NCBI RefSeq assembly: GCF_030622045.1
Contig: NZ_CP130886.1
Span: forward strand, 3,113,557 to 3,177,556
Source of the DNA: Planctellipticum variicoloris
GTDB taxonomy: Bacteria > Planctomycetota > Planctomycetia > Planctomycetales > Planctomycetaceae
DNA length: 64,000 nucleotides
Direction: 5' to 3'
Under the pieces are notes generated by a model that had not been told where the DNA came from, did not search any database, and saw nothing but the letters and a program-made list of their open reading frames with translations. Of the stretch, positions 23,973-35,058 are shown piece after piece. Numbering within the stretch: the stretch's first letter is position 1; the number at the start of each line of letters is the position of its first letter. A program made the position numbers and the translations under genes.

Positions 23973-26900
23973 ATGCACCGGTTGTCTGCCGCCATTCTTG
24001 TGCTCTGCTTTGGAGCGTTCTGCCTGCCTGCGGTCCGCGCGACAGACAGGGAAGCCGACCCGCTGCAGGACGATGCCGGTCTGCATGATGTGCAGTGTGT
24101 CGGACGACAGCGGATCTGGGCGGTCGGGGACCGGGGAGTGATCTGGCACTCGGCGGATTCCGGGGCAAGCTGGAGTCTGCAACCGAGCGGAACGCGGGGA
24201 CGCCTCCGTTCGGCCTGCTTCCTGACCAACACGCTTGGCTGGGTCGCGGGCGAGGAGTACCTGCCGGGTGGATTCAGCCGGGGCATCCTGCTGGCCACAC
24301 GCGATGGGGGCGGAACCTGGCAATCTCTGGATGAGCAGCAGCTTCCGCCGCTGCGTTCCATTCGCTTTTTTGATCTGGAGCTCGGTCTGGCTGTCGGGGC
24401 CGCGACGCCGACCAATCCGACGGGCGTTTACCGGACGCTGGACGGCGGAAAATCCTGGACCGCTCTGCCGGGCCCGCGGAGCACCGGCTGGCAGAGCAGC
24501 GTATTCCTGTCTCCGGAGATGGGGCTTCTGGGAGGGCGTTCGGGGGAGCTGATGCTGTTTGCGGGGGATCAGCTCCTGCCGACACGACTCCCGGCGCTGG
24601 GTCGGAAGGCGGTCCGAGCGGTGCATCTGCAGGACGATGAAACGGCCTGGCTGGTTGGCGACGGAGGCCTGGTGCTGACCTCTGGTTCTGGCGGAGTGGT
24701 GTGGGAAGACGCACCGACGCCGCTGCCGACCGAGCTGCAACAAGTGCAGGATTTCCGGACGGTCTCCGCCGTCGGGCGGTACGTCTGGCTGGCGGGGGCA
24801 CCGGGGAGCGTCGTCTGGCACAGTCCCGACGGGGGGCAGACCTGGCAGCCCCAGGCGACCGGCAACAGCACTCCGATCAACTCCTTGAAATTCAGTTCGC
24901 CGACGCAGGGGGTTGCAGTCGGGGAGTTCGGTCTGATTCTCGTCACCAATAATGGCGGGCACTCCTGGCAGACTTTGCGCGGGGGGGGGCGTTCCGCGGC
25001 GTTTGCCACGTTTCAGGCGAGGCCGGCGAAGCTCAGTCCCGGGCTGTATGCGAAATACTCGGCCGAGCAGGGCTATCGCGGCGTGACCTGGATGGCGACC
25101 GAATCCTCCGCGGGGCTGAAACAGTCGAGCCCGGACATGGAAGATCGGCTGGCGGGCGCGGTTGTCGAGTCGGGGGGCTCTTCCTCTGCCATTGCATGGC
25201 AGTTTCCCGTACTGATTCCCGGTTCGGATCGCGATTCGGAGCTGCTGGTGCGCGAGTGGCAGACGCGGACGGAGGGTCGACTCAGCGAGACGCTGATGAC
25301 GAGTCTCGTCCGCGAGCTGCGGATGTGGAGGCCGCGGGTGGTGATTCTGGATCAGCCGGGCAGTGACGACGCGGTGGTCTCGCTGCTGCAGGATGCCGTG
25401 CGGCAGGCGATCCGGGATGCTGCGAATCCCGATCGGTATCTCACGCTGCAGGAACTGACGAAGCTCGCCCCGTGGCAGGTCGAGCGCGTGTACGTTCGAG
25501 TCGCCGACGGCAGTTCGGGAAACGCCACTATTGATCCGTACGAGTTTCTGTTTCATTCCGGGGCGACGGTCGACCAGGCGTCGGCCTCCGCGCGACAGAG
25601 GCTGGGGTTGCCGACGGTCCGGACGCAGGCTCATGAGGCTTATCGACTGCTGAGCGATGCGGCGAATCCCGACCAGGCTGGCCAGGATCTGTTCGCCGGA
25701 CTCGACATTGCTCCTGGAACGGCTGGCCGCCGGTCGGGCCATCGACTGCACGTGCGCGACGAGGCCGAACTGGCGCGCCGGCAGGATGCGGCCAAGCGCC
25801 AGCGGCAGTTCGCGGGGATTGCCGAGAAGACGTTTGACGATCCTCAAGCGGCGGCCCAGATTCTCGCCCAGCTCCAGGATCTGGTCGGCAGCCTGCCGCC
25901 TGAACAAGGGGCCGCCACGCTGGCGATTGCGTGGGACGAACATCGTCGGCACGCCCGCTACGACCTGGCTGAATCCGTTGCGATGGAGATGCTGCGGCGG
26001 TATCCGCAGGAACCGGTGACGCGCGAGGCGATGACGTGGATGATCTCGCTCTGGACGAGTTCCGAACTGGCCTGGCAGCGGGGCCGGCGGAAGCACGGTC
26101 CGGAAAACACCGTCATCGACACGGCGGGAACGCTCTCCAGCCGGATTCAGCAGGTATCCGGGATCGCCAGCACGGCCGATCGCGGCCCCATGAACGATGC
26201 GGACTTTCGCAATCCCCGGCAGCCACTTAAGACGACCGGCGATGCGACGATCGAACGGCGGCACAAGCAGGCGGCGGAGCTGGCCAAGCTGCTCGAACTG
26301 CAGGCGCCGATCATCTTCGAACAGCCCGAGATCCAGTTTCCGCTGGCGGCGCTCTACCGGGCGACGGGCGCCGGGGGGAAATCCGATCAGGTCTATCGCA
26401 ACTTCGGTCGCGCCACGCCGGACGATCCGTGGAGGCAGGTTGCGACGCGAGAGCTGTGGCTGGTCCAGCCACAGACAGTGTCGCCGCCGCAACTGGCGCG
26501 TGTGACGGCCGCGGCCCAGCCGCCTTATCTGGATGGATTACTGTCCGACCCCTGCTGGCAGTCGGCCCGTGAGATCCGATTGACGGATGCGCGGACGCCG
26601 AGTCCGACCGCTCGGGAACTGCTCCCCGGCGAGCTGCCGGAAGGGGAACAGCGTTCGACCGGCGCTGATCACGGGTTTGTGCTGCTGGCCTATAACGCTC
26701 AATACCTGTTTCTGGCCGCCAGTCTGCCGCAGTCGGCGGATCTCGCGCATATCGCACCGGCGCTGAAGGACCGTCGCTACGATGCGGACCTGAGCCGATG
26801 CGATCGGCTCAGTCTGTGTTTGGATCTCGACCGGGATTATGCCACTGCTTACGAGCTGCAGATCGATCAACGCGGCTGGACGGGGGACCGCTGCTGGGAG

Positions 26901-27131
26901 GACGCCACCTGGAATCCGCGCTGGTTCGTGGCGGTCGACGCGGACAAGGAGCGCTGGCGGATTGAGGCGGCGATCCCCTGGGACGAGCTGACCCCGACGC
27001 CGCCGGGCCGCAACACCGCCTGGGGGGCGGCGATCATCCGGACGATACCGGGGTCGCGGCTCGAGAGCTGGGTGACGCCTTCGGAGGAGATTCCGACGGC
27101 GGCTTCGTTCGGGATATTGCGGTTCGAATGA
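23973..27131 (+). CDS. Large exported YCF48-like propeller protein with CBM9-like C-terminus
   Basis: 1,052 aa with a Sec signal (residues about 1-23) and a strong ribosome site (AGGGAGGGG). Residues about 38-345 form a YCF48/BNR-like propeller with repeated Asp-box phrases SADSGASW, TRDGGGTW, TLDGGKSW, SPDGGQTW and TNNGGHSW plus repeated GWVAG/GLAVG strands. A middle region (about 350-560) has RPRVVILDQPGSDDAVVSLL, loosely like PIG-L/LmbE deacetylases, but metal ligands are not clear. A helical TPR-like region follows (about 600-830). The last 200 residues (PYLDGLLSDPCWQSARE onward, with DRLSLCLDLDRDYATAYEL and WRIEAAIPWDEL) match the CBM9-like sugar-binding beta sandwich. It probably binds carbohydrate or heme-like ligands at the cell surface. 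Role unknown. Confidence 0.8.
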   Translation: MHRLSAAILVLCFGAFCLPAVRATDREADPLQDDAGLHDVQCVGRQRIWAVGDRGVIWHSADSGASWSLQPSGTRGRLRSACFLTNTLGWVAGEEYLPGGFSRGILLATRDGGGTWQSLDEQQLPPLRSIRFFDLELGLAVGAATPTNPTGVYRTLDGGKSWTALPGPRSTGWQSSVFLSPEMGLLGGRSGELMLFAGDQLLPTRLPALGRKAVRAVHLQDDETAWLVGDGGLVLTSGSGGVVWEDAPTPLPTELQQVQDFRTVSAVGRYVWLAGAPGSVVWHSPDGGQTWQPQATGNSTPINSLKFSSPTQGVAVGEFGLILVTNNGGHSWQTLRGGGRSAAFATFQARPAKLSPGLYAKYSAEQGYRGVTWMATESSAGLKQSSPDMEDRLAGAVVESGGSSSAIAWQFPVLIPGSDRDSELLVREWQTRTEGRLSETLMTSLVRELRMWRPRVVILDQPGSDDAVVSLLQDAVRQAIRDAANPDRYLTLQELTKLAPWQVERVYVRVADGSSGNATIDPYEFLFHSGATVDQASASARQRLGLPTVRTQAHEAYRLLSDAANPDQAGQDLFAGLDIAPGTAGRRSGHRLHVRDEAELARRQDAAKRQRQFAGIAEKTFDDPQAAAQILAQLQDLVGSLPPEQGAATLAIAWDEHRRHARYDLAESVAMEMLRRYPQEPVTREAMTWMISLWTSSELAWQRGRRKHGPENTVIDTAGTLSSRIQQVSGIASTADRGPMNDADFRNPRQPLKTTGDATIERRHKQAAELAKLLELQAPIIFEQPEIQFPLAALYRATGAGGKSDQVYRNFGRATPDDPWRQVATRELWLVQPQTVSPPQLARVTAAAQPPYLDGLLSDPCWQSAREIRLTDARTPSPTARELLPGELPEGEQRSTGADHGFVLLAYNAQYLFLAASLPQSADLAHIAPALKDRRYDADLSRCDRLSLCLDLDRDYATAYELQIDQRGWTGDRCWEDATWNPRWFVAVDADKERWRIEAAIPWDELTPTPPGRNTAWGAAIIRTIPGSRLESWVTPSEEIPTAASFGILRFE

Positions 27132-27289
27132 GAGGAGAAGGAGGGCGATACGGCGTCCATTGAATCGCCCCTGGCGGGGCTGAAGAGCGGTGTGGCGCTC
27201 TCTGCAGTGACGCAGAAGGCGTCATTTCCTTGCGCGAAGACACGCCCATCGAAGACTCTGGGCGTGGCACCCGCGGTGAGCAGTCATTC

Positions 27290-27329
27290 AAAGCAAAGAG
27301 GTGCGTCGTGGGACGCACCTCTTTGCTTT
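27290..27329. terminator. Bidirectional hairpin between convergent genes
   Basis: A perfect 18-bp stem, AAAGCAAAGAGGTGCGTC (27290-27307) with GACGCACCTCTTTGCTTT (27312-27329), and a 4-nt loop. It separates the propeller gene (plus) and atpC (minus), 21 nt beyond the atpC stop. T-tracts are built into the stem on both strands, so it can serve both directions. Confidence 0.9.
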
Positions 27330-27349
27330 GTCAATCTATTCGTCGGGGA

Positions 27350-27754
27350 TTAGATTTTCTTCAGGGCCGCGAGCATTTTGCGGGCGCGGGTCAGATCGCG
27401 GTCGCGGGAGGCGACTTCGTGGTCGGTCCGCGCCTTGCGGGTCCTGGCCTGCTCCTGCAACTGCAGGGCTGCTTCCTTGGACAGCTTGTCGGCGGGGAGG
27501 CAGCGGTCGGTCAGCAGGGTCACGACGGAATCGCGGACCTGCACGAAGCCGCTGTCGATGAACAGCGTTCTCGAGGTGCCATCGGTGTGATCGATGTAGA
27601 GATCGCCGCAGCCGAGCCGGCCGATCATCGGCAGCCGGCCCGGCAGAACCCCGATCTCGCCGTCGAACAGCGGAAACCGGAGCGCTTCGACGGTCTCGTC
27701 GAGCACGGTCTTCTCGGGAGTCACGACGATCAGTCGCAGAGTCTTGCCGGCCAT
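27350..27754 (-). CDS. atpC: ATP synthase F1 subunit epsilon
   Basis: 134 aa from the ATG at 27754; a GTG at 27763 is an alternative, and AAGGAA lies upstream of both. The N-terminal beta sandwich is typical: LRLIVVTPEKTVLDETVEAL, PLFDGEIGVLPGRLPMIGRL and FIDSGFVQVRDSVVTLLTDR. A C-terminal helical pair (about residues 88-134) is rich in Arg/Lys/Glu. The subunit links the central stalk to the c-ring and can inhibit ATP hydrolysis by extending its C-terminal helices. It is last in the atp operon, 66 nt after atpD and just before a strong hairpin terminator. Confidence 0.95.
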   Translation of the reverse strand: MAGKTLRLIVVTPEKTVLDETVEALRFPLFDGEIGVLPGRLPMIGRLGCGDLYIDHTDGTSRTLFIDSGFVQVRDSVVTLLTDRCLPADKLSKEAALQLQEQARTRKARTDHEVASRDRDLTRARKMLAALKKI

Positions 27755-27820
27755 CTCGCCCACTTCCTTCCCGGCCGCCCAGCCGGCGGCCCCGTCAACT
27801 GCCTCAGACAGACACGGACT

Positions 27821-29715
<1,895 letters not shown>

Positions 29716-29722
29716 TTCTGGC

Positions 29723-29743
29723 GATCCACGATCAGCGATCAGC
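29723..29743. repeat. Heptamer repeat GATCAGC, 3 units, between atpG and the inserted gene
   Basis: GATCCAC, GATCAGC, GATCAGC in tandem (29723-29743) fill nearly all of the 36-nt spacer between the atpG stop and the four-helix-bundle start. The unit length equals that of the repeat at the other end of the insert, but the sequence differs. Confidence 0.75.
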
Positions 29744-29751
29744 CGTCTTCG

Positions 29752-30648
29752 TTACTCCAGGGCCGCTGCTCCCCCGATGATTTCACTCAGTTCTGATGTA
29801 ATTTGCGATTGACGGGCCCGGTTGTAGTTCATGCGGAGCGAGCGGATCATGTCGTCCGCGTTTTCGGTTGCGCTCTTCATGGCGACCATCCGGGCGATCT
29901 GCTCGCTGACGGCGGAGTCCAGCAGGCATTTGAAGAGCCGCGCCTTGAAGGAGGCGGGGACGATCTCTTCGAGGATCTCTTCCGGGGAAGGGAGAAACTC
30001 GTAGTCGACATTCCGGGCGCTGGCGCCGGGCGAGGAACCGGTTCCGGCCCCGAGCTGTCCGATGGGAAGGAGGGTCTCGACGACCGCTCGCTGCCGGGCC
30101 ATCGATTCGAACTTCACGTAGGCGACGTCGAGCCGGTCGAGCTTGCCGGAGATGTAGGCCTGGATCAGCCGGCTGGCGAGCTCGTCGACCTGCTCGAAGG
30201 TCGGCCGATCCTCGAAATGCGTGTACGTGGCGGCGACCGGGACCTTCTGGAACTTAAAGAAGTTGATGCCGCGCTTGCCGGAGACCTCGATCTCCAGATT
30301 CAGGCCGGCGCCGCGAAGCTCGGCTGCGCGGTGCTGCGCCTGGCGCAAGACGCCGCTGTTATAGCCGCCGCACAGTCCGCGGTTGGACGTGAGGGTCAGG
30401 AGGATGGCGTTGGACTCGTGGTCGTGCTTCTGGAGAAGCGGGTGGCTGACGGCGCTGCCGGACTTCGCGAGGGTGTCGGAGAGATCGGCCACGATCTCCG
30501 AAATCTTGCGGGTATACGCCGCCGCCTGAGTCGCGCGGTCCATGGCCTTCTTGAACCGCGCGGTCGCCACGAGCTCCATGGTGCGCGTGATCTTGCGGAT
30601 GTTGCGCACCGCTTTGAGCCGCTTGATGATCGCCCGAGCTTTCGCCAT
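29752..30648 (-). CDS. atpG: ATP synthase F1 subunit gamma (central stalk)
   Basis: 298 aa from the ATG at 30648, which gives the family N-terminus MAKARAIIKRLKAVRNIRKI; a GTG at 30684 only adds a non-family extension. Conserved TMELVATARFKKAM, the central LTSNRGLCGGYNSGVLRQ and the C-terminal coiled-coil end ENADDMIRSLRMNYNRARQ with SQITSELSEIIGGAAAL are all present. Gamma is the rotating shaft through the alpha3beta3 ring. Seventy-two nt separate it from atpA. Its stop is followed by the heptamer repeats that introduce the inserted gene. Confidence 0.97.
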   Translation of the reverse strand: MAKARAIIKRLKAVRNIRKITRTMELVATARFKKAMDRATQAAAYTRKISEIVADLSDTLAKSGSAVSHPLLQKHDHESNAILLTLTSNRGLCGGYNSGVLRQAQHRAAELRGAGLNLEIEVSGKRGINFFKFQKVPVAATYTHFEDRPTFEQVDELASRLIQAYISGKLDRLDVAYVKFESMARQRAVVETLLPIGQLGAGTGSSPGASARNVDYEFLPSPEEILEEIVPASFKARLFKCLLDSAVSEQIARMVAMKSATENADDMIRSLRMNYNRARQSQITSELSEIIGGAAALE

Positions 30649-30720
30649 CGTTCGTCCGCCAGAATCCCGTTGGGTCTCAGTCACTCAATCCGCACTGCGG
30701 GCGATCGGCCCGCAGCGAGG

Positions 30721-32253
30721 CTACTTCGTGGTCTTCGCGGCGTAGCTGGATTCCCAGCGCTTCACGAATTCGTCGAGGGCGGCCCGGAGGCTGGCTTCGG
30801 CGTCGGCGCCGAGTTCTCCGGACTGCGCGATGGCGTTGCGAACTTCGCTCTTCTCGTCGGTGAAGAATGTCAGCAGGACCTGCTTGGCCTCCTGGACGCG
30901 ATTGACTGCGACCTTGTCGAGGTAACCGCGGGTGCCGGCGAAGACCATGATCACCTGGTCGGCCATCGACAGAGGCTGATACTGCGGCTGCTTGAGAAGT
31001 TCGACCATGCGATAACCGCGGTCGAGCTGCTTCTGAGTGGCCGGGTCGAGTTCGGTGCCGAGCTGAGCGAAGGCTTCGAGTTCGCGGAAGGCGGCGAGGT
31101 CGAGCTTGAGGCCGCCGGCGACCTTTTTCATGGCCTTCGTCTGGGCGTTGCCGCCCACGCGGGAAACGCTGATACCGACGTTAATGGCGGGGCGGACGCC
31201 CGCGAAGAAGAGGTCGGGTTCGAGGTAGATCTGTCCGTCGGTGATCGAGATCACGTTGGTGGGGATGTAGGCGGAGACTTCGCCTTCCTGCGTTTCGATG
31301 ATCGGCAGAGCCGTCATCGAGCCGCCGCCCAGTTCGTCGCTCAGGCGGGCGGATCGTTCAAGGAGGCGGCTGTGGCAGTAGAACACGTCGCCGGGATAGG
31401 CTTCGCGACCCGGGGGACGCCGCATGAGCAGGGACAACTGGCGATAGGCGACGGCCTGCTTGGACAGGTCGTCGTAGATCACCAGGGTGTGCTTGCCCTG
31501 GTACATGAAGTGTTCGGCGATCGCCGCCCCGGCGTAGGGGGCGATATACTGCAGCGGGGCGGGGTCGCTGGCGCCGGAGGCGACGACGATGGTGTAGTCG
31601 AGGGCGCCGTGCTTGGCGAGGGCTTCGACGACGGCGCCGGTGGTGCTGGAGCGCTGGCCGCAGGCGACGTAGACGCAGATGACGTCGCCGCCCTTCTGGT
31701 TGAGAATGGCGTCGACGGCGACGGCGGTCTTACCGGTCTTGCGGTCGCCGATGATCAGTTCGCGCTGGCCACGTCCGACGGGAGTCAGGGCGTCGACCGC
31801 GATGATGCCGGTCTGCAGCGGCTGCTTGACCGGCTGGCGGGCGGCGATTCCGGGCGCGAGCATTTCCAGCGGTCGCGACTCGGAGGCGACAATCGGCCCC
31901 TTGCCATCGAGCGGGTTGCCGAGCGGGTCGATGACACGACCGAGGAGGCTGTCTCCGACGGGTACGGAGAGGAGCTGTCCGGTGGACTTGACCTCGTCGC
32001 CTTCGGCGATCTTCAGGTAGTCGCCAAGAATGATCACCCCGACGGAGTTCTCTTCCAGGTTGAACACCTGGCCGCGAACGCCGTTGGAGAATTCGACCAT
32101 TTCGCCGGACATTGCCGAAGACAAACCGTAGACCCGCGCGATGCCGTCACCGACTTCAACGACCCGGCCTACTTCGCTCGTCTGGAGCTGTCCGCGAAAG
32201 TCTTCAATTTCCTTCTGGATAACTGAAGCGATCTCGCCCGCGTTGAATTTCAT
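30721..32253 (-). CDS. atpA: ATP synthase F1 subunit alpha
   Basis: 510 aa. Walker [16 protein letters not shown] (about residues 169-183), the alpha signature region around [20 protein letters not shown], the Arg finger region in [15 protein letters not shown], and an N-terminal beta-barrel with [16 protein letters not shown]. Full length. Its start codon lies inside the end of atpH (50-nt overlap), suggesting translational coupling. It forms the non-catalytic nucleotide sites and supplies the Arg finger to the catalytic site. Confidence 0.98.
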   Translation of the reverse strand: MKFNAGEIASVIQKEIEDFRGQLQTSEVGRVVEVGDGIARVYGLSSAMSGEMVEFSNGVRGQVFNLEENSVGVIILGDYLKIAEGDEVKSTGQLLSVPVGDSLLGRVIDPLGNPLDGKGPIVASESRPLEMLAPGIAARQPVKQPLQTGIIAVDALTPVGRGQRELIIGDRKTGKTAVAVDAILNQKGGDVICVYVACGQRSSTTGAVVEALAKHGALDYTIVVASGASDPAPLQYIAPYAGAAIAEHFMYQGKHTLVIYDDLSKQAVAYRQLSLLMRRPPGREAYPGDVFYCHSRLLERSARLSDELGGGSMTALPIIETQEGEVSAYIPTNVISITDGQIYLEPDLFFAGVRPAINVGISVSRVGGNAQTKAMKKVAGGLKLDLAAFRELEAFAQLGTELDPATQKQLDRGYRMVELLKQPQYQPLSMADQVIMVFAGTRGYLDKVAVNRVQEAKQVLLTFFTDEKSEVRNAIAQSGELGADAEASLRAALDEFVKRWESSYAAKTTK

Positions 32254-32842
32254 TCACACACCTCTCGCGCAATCGGGCGCGAAGTTGCTTGATCCGGGTC
32301 CTGAGCGAACCGTCATAGACGGTGTCACCCACACGTATAACCATCCCGCCCAGGAGAGCGGGATCAACGGTTGCTGTCATGATGGGTTCGGCGGCCAGAG
32401 CTTTCGCCAGGGACTGCCGAACCACTTCGAGCGTCTCCGCGGAAACCGGCAGAGCCGTCGAGATCTGCACGCGTCGTTCGCCGTGCCGTTTTTCCAGTTC
32501 TTCCTGAGCCATTGCCTGGACGGCCCGCAGGACGTCCAGCCGCTGGTGCCGGGTGAGAACCCGGAGGAAATTCGTCAGGAGCTCCGGGCATCGCGGAGCG
32601 ATCACGCGCTCGATGATGCCCAGCGTGTGTTCCATGCTGACGAGACCGGAGGAGAAGAACCCGCGGAAGCGGGGATCGGTCTGATCCAGTTCGTGAATGA
32701 AACAGGTCAGATCGTCCATGGCGGTCTGCGCATTCTCCACGCCCGCCGCATCCAGGTACGCTCTGGCGTAGACCCGGGCCACAGACCTCGAGCCGGGATC
32801 TTCCAGCACCGTGGTAGGACGTGTAGAGTGTGAATCGGCCAT
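32204..32842 (-). CDS. atpH: ATP synthase F1 subunit delta
   Basis: 212 aa from the ATG at 32842 (GAGG about 9 nt upstream); a TTG at 32872 is a weaker choice. The N-terminal six-helix domain starts [14 protein letters not shown]. The C-terminal part has the family motif [22 protein letters not shown] slightly preceded by a basic amphipathic helix ([15 protein letters not shown]). Delta caps the F1 head and binds the b stalk. The gene overlaps the start of atpA by 50 nt, longer than usual, and the extra C-terminal residues ([15 protein letters not shown]) come from that overlap. Confidence 0.95.
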   Translation of the reverse strand: MADSHSTRPTTVLEDPGSRSVARVYARAYLDAAGVENAQTAMDDLTCFIHELDQTDPRFRGFFSSGLVSMEHTLGIIERVIAPRCPELLTNFLRVLTRHQRLDVLRAVQAMAQEELEKRHGERRVQISTALPVSAETLEVVRQSLAKALAAEPIMTATVDPALLGGMVIRVGDTVYDGSLRTRIKQLRARLRERCVNEIQRGRDRFSYPEGN

Positions 32843-32892
32843 GCTCAATCGACCTCGAAATCCTGTCGGCAATCACCACCGAAGATCGAAAC

Positions 32893-33558
32893 TCAGTTCC
32901 GACGGACGTTCAACTGATCCAGAGCCTCACGAATCAGGCGTTCGTGATCCTCGGACTTCAGGCTGCGCTGGACGACCTGTTCGGCGGCGGCCATCGCGTT
33001 CGACGACACGAAATCGAACAACTCGGACAGGGCGTGATCCTTCGATCGCTGAATGTCCTCGATCGCCCGACGACGGGTCGTTTCGGCTTCCTGCTGAGCG
33101 GCGGCGACGATTTCCTGCTTCGTCCGGTCGGCATCGCGCCGGGCCTCGGCCAGGATTTCGCGAACCTCGTCCTGAGTTTTCGCCAGCCGGGATTCGTAGT
33201 CTTTCAGCAGTTGTTCCGCTTTCAGACGCTGAGCCTCGGCGTCGGAAATATCCTGCCGGATTTTCGCTTCGCGCTTTTCCAGCCCCGACTGCAGCGGCCC
33301 CCAGGCGTACTTGCCCAGCGCCCCGAGGAAAATCAGGAAGGTGATGAGCTGCCAGGTGGCCAGGTCGACAGAGGGGACGAGGCCCGGGACGGCTTCGTCG
33401 GCATGTTCTCCGTGCCCGGCCGCTTCGCCTTCGTGCTTGTGGGCGGGGTCCGCCTTCCCGTGGTCTGCTTCGGCGCGGAGCATCGCCGGTCCGCTCGCCA
33501 GGCAACAGGCCAGCAGGAGCAGCGACGTCGCCACAGATTTCTTCAGGCGCAGAATCAT
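32893..33558 (-). CDS. atpF: ATP synthase F0 subunit b, with leader and His-rich segment
   Basis: 221 aa from the ATG at 33558 (GGAGA 9 nt upstream). Residues 1-29 look like a Sec signal (LKKSVATSLLLLACCLASG). Residues about 30-57 are a His/Glu-rich stretch (HGKADPAHKHEGEAAGHGEH). A membrane span (about 66-86, ATWQLITFLIFLGALGKYAW) follows, then the long b-type coiled coil with KIRQDISDAEAQRLKAEQLL. Typical b subunits have only a short N-terminal span. If the leader is cleaved, the His-rich part would sit on the periplasmic face. It forms the peripheral stalk with delta. Confidence 0.95.
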   Translation of the reverse strand: MILRLKKSVATSLLLLACCLASGPAMLRAEADHGKADPAHKHEGEAAGHGEHADEAVPGLVPSVDLATWQLITFLIFLGALGKYAWGPLQSGLEKREAKIRQDISDAEAQRLKAEQLLKDYESRLAKTQDEVREILAEARRDADRTKQEIVAAAQQEAETTRRRAIEDIQRSKDHALSELFDFVSSNAMAAAEQVVQRSLKSEDHERLIREALDQLNVRRN

Positions 33559-33650
33559 CGGAATACGTCTCCGCAGTCCACCGCACGACGCTCGATCGTC
33601 GCAGGAAACGAACACCATCAATCGACCTGACAGATGCAGGCCGATACGGA

Positions 33651-33959
33651 CTAGGCAATCAGGCAAACGAGGAGTGCGAAGAAGGTCGCACCTTCGATCA
33701 GCGCGGCCGCGATGATCATCGCGGTCTGGATCTGGCCGGCGACTTCCGGCTGGCGAGCCATGCCTTCGACGGCCTGTCCGCCGATCCGGCCGATCCCCAG
33801 TCCGGCGCCGATGATGGCGAGGCCGGCGCCGATGCTGGCTCCGAAGAGCGGTGCGGCGGCGGCCACTTCGGCGGCAGCGGCGTCCTGGGCCATCGCGGGG
33901 GCGGCGGTCAGGAGGAGGGCGAACAACGACAACGCAACGATTTTGAGACTCTGACGCAC
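33651..33959 (-). CDS. atpE: ATP synthase F0 subunit c, with leader peptide
   Basis: 102 aa from a GTG at 33959; AGGAG lies 8 nt upstream, which decides this start. Residues 1-25 are signal-like (LKIVALSLFALLLTAAPAMA, likely cut at AMA|Q). An Ala-rich segment and the two c-type helices follow: GAGLAIIGAGLGIGRIGGQA with the RQP loop, then AMIIAAALIEGATFFALLV with the ion-binding Glu in ALIEGA. The residues around Glu lack the Gln/Ser/Thr set of sodium-binding c subunits, so proton coupling is more likely. Mature c would be about 77 residues. Confidence 0.96.
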   Translation of the reverse strand: MRQSLKIVALSLFALLLTAAPAMAQDAAAAEVAAAAPLFGASIGAGLAIIGAGLGIGRIGGQAVEGMARQPEVAGQIQTAMIIAAALIEGATFFALLVCLIA

Positions 33960-34079
33960 TTCTGATTCTCCTGGTACTCTGTACCGAGCCAAACAAAACC
34001 CGGAAGATTCGTCGGACAGTCGCCGCGCGTCTGAACCACTCAGCCACGGCTGCCCGGGGAACATCACCAACTTCCCGCG

Positions 34080-35015
34080 TTAGTGCGGGTTGACAGCAGC
34101 CCCGATAAAGAGGCTTGCCAGGAACGCGAACACATACGCCTGCAGGAAGGCGACAAACAGCTCCAGCAATCCGATCAGAACCTGGCCGATCACGCTGGCT
34201 GGAGTGACCAGATACCACAATCCGTAGGGCTGATCGGCCGAGACGGCAATGAATCCGAGAATCACCCCCAGAACGGTGTGCCCGGCCAGCATGTTGGCGT
34301 AGAGACGGACGGCGAGGACGAAGTGCTTGATCAGGAGGCCGATGGCCTCGATCACCCAGACGAGCGGGATGATGATCATGCCCATGATACCGGGGAGTTC
34401 CATCGACGGCGCGATCGACTTCAAAAAGCCGGCGAAGCCGGACCTTTGAACGCCAGCGATCACCACGGCGGCGAAGACGGCGATGGCCAGAATGCCGGTG
34501 GTCGAAGTATCGGCGGTGGGGGAGCCGAGAAACGGGATCGCGCCCAGCAGGTTGCAGAACAGGGTGTAGAAGAAGATGGTCCAGACGAACGGCAGAAACT
34601 TGTCGGCCGGATGCGTGACATCGACTGGTGCAGCGTGAGCTCCGGCAGCGACCGCAGCGGGATGTTCGTAGACGGAGTGGTGGGCGGCGTGGCCGTCACC
34701 ATGACCGTGGTCGTCGTGAGGAACTCCGACGGCGGGCCTGACGACTTCGTCCCGGATGAAGAGGGCCAGCAACTCCCAGAAGTTCCACCACTTCCCGCGG
34801 GCCGGCTGGCCGTCGCGGATCCGGGCGGCCAGGCCGCGGAAGATGACGAGAGCCAGGAGTCCCGCCACTACCTGCAGGACCATATACTTGGTGATCTGCA
34901 GGCCGAAGATCTTCGGCAGCGTCAGCGCGTCGTGACCGACGATCTCCATCACAAACCGCGGCAGCTCAAAAGAGGCCGAGTCGCGTACGTGATGAAAAGG
35001 ATCTTGGGCAGACAT
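34080..35015 (-). CDS. atpB: ATP synthase F0 subunit a, with His-rich loop
   Basis: 311 aa with the usual five to six spans. The essential Arg lies in VRLYANMLAGHTVLGVILG (E. coli RLFGNMYAGE). The final hairpin LLELFVAFLQAYVFAFLASL with Glu and Gln of the half-channels is intact. Between the first and second spans (about residues 98-135) is an extra segment rich in His (VPHDDHGHGDGHAAHHSVYE). Its position suggests the cytoplasmic loop. Subunit a holds the half-channels that load and unload protons on the c-ring. It lies 120 nt before atpE and 43 nt after the AtpI-like gene. Confidence 0.97.
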   Translation of the reverse strand: MSAQDPFHHVRDSASFELPRFVMEIVGHDALTLPKIFGLQITKYMVLQVVAGLLALVIFRGLAARIRDGQPARGKWWNFWELLALFIRDEVVRPAVGVPHDDHGHGDGHAAHHSVYEHPAAVAAGAHAAPVDVTHPADKFLPFVWTIFFYTLFCNLLGAIPFLGSPTADTSTTGILAIAVFAAVVIAGVQRSGFAGFLKSIAPSMELPGIMGMIIIPLVWVIEAIGLLIKHFVLAVRLYANMLAGHTVLGVILGFIAVSADQPYGLWYLVTPASVIGQVLIGLLELFVAFLQAYVFAFLASLFIGAAVNPH

Positions 35016-35058
35016 TCACGACCCCGTTGAATATCGCGTGACCGGTTTCGGAGAGACT

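Noticed and set aside
23919-26492. 857-codon minus-strand frame opposite the propeller gene
   Set aside because: It is Arg/Pro-rich low-complexity translation with no motifs, while the plus-strand gene has a signal peptide, Asp-boxes and a strong ribosome site.
29803-32226. Long plus-strand frame across atpG and atpA (807 codons)
   Set aside because: It is antisense to two full ATP synthase genes with all catalytic motifs; there is no sign of coding.
33651-33959. Sodium-coupled ATP synthase
   Set aside because: The c subunit lacks the Gln in helix 1 and the Ser/Thr after the ion-binding Glu that mark sodium-binding rings.
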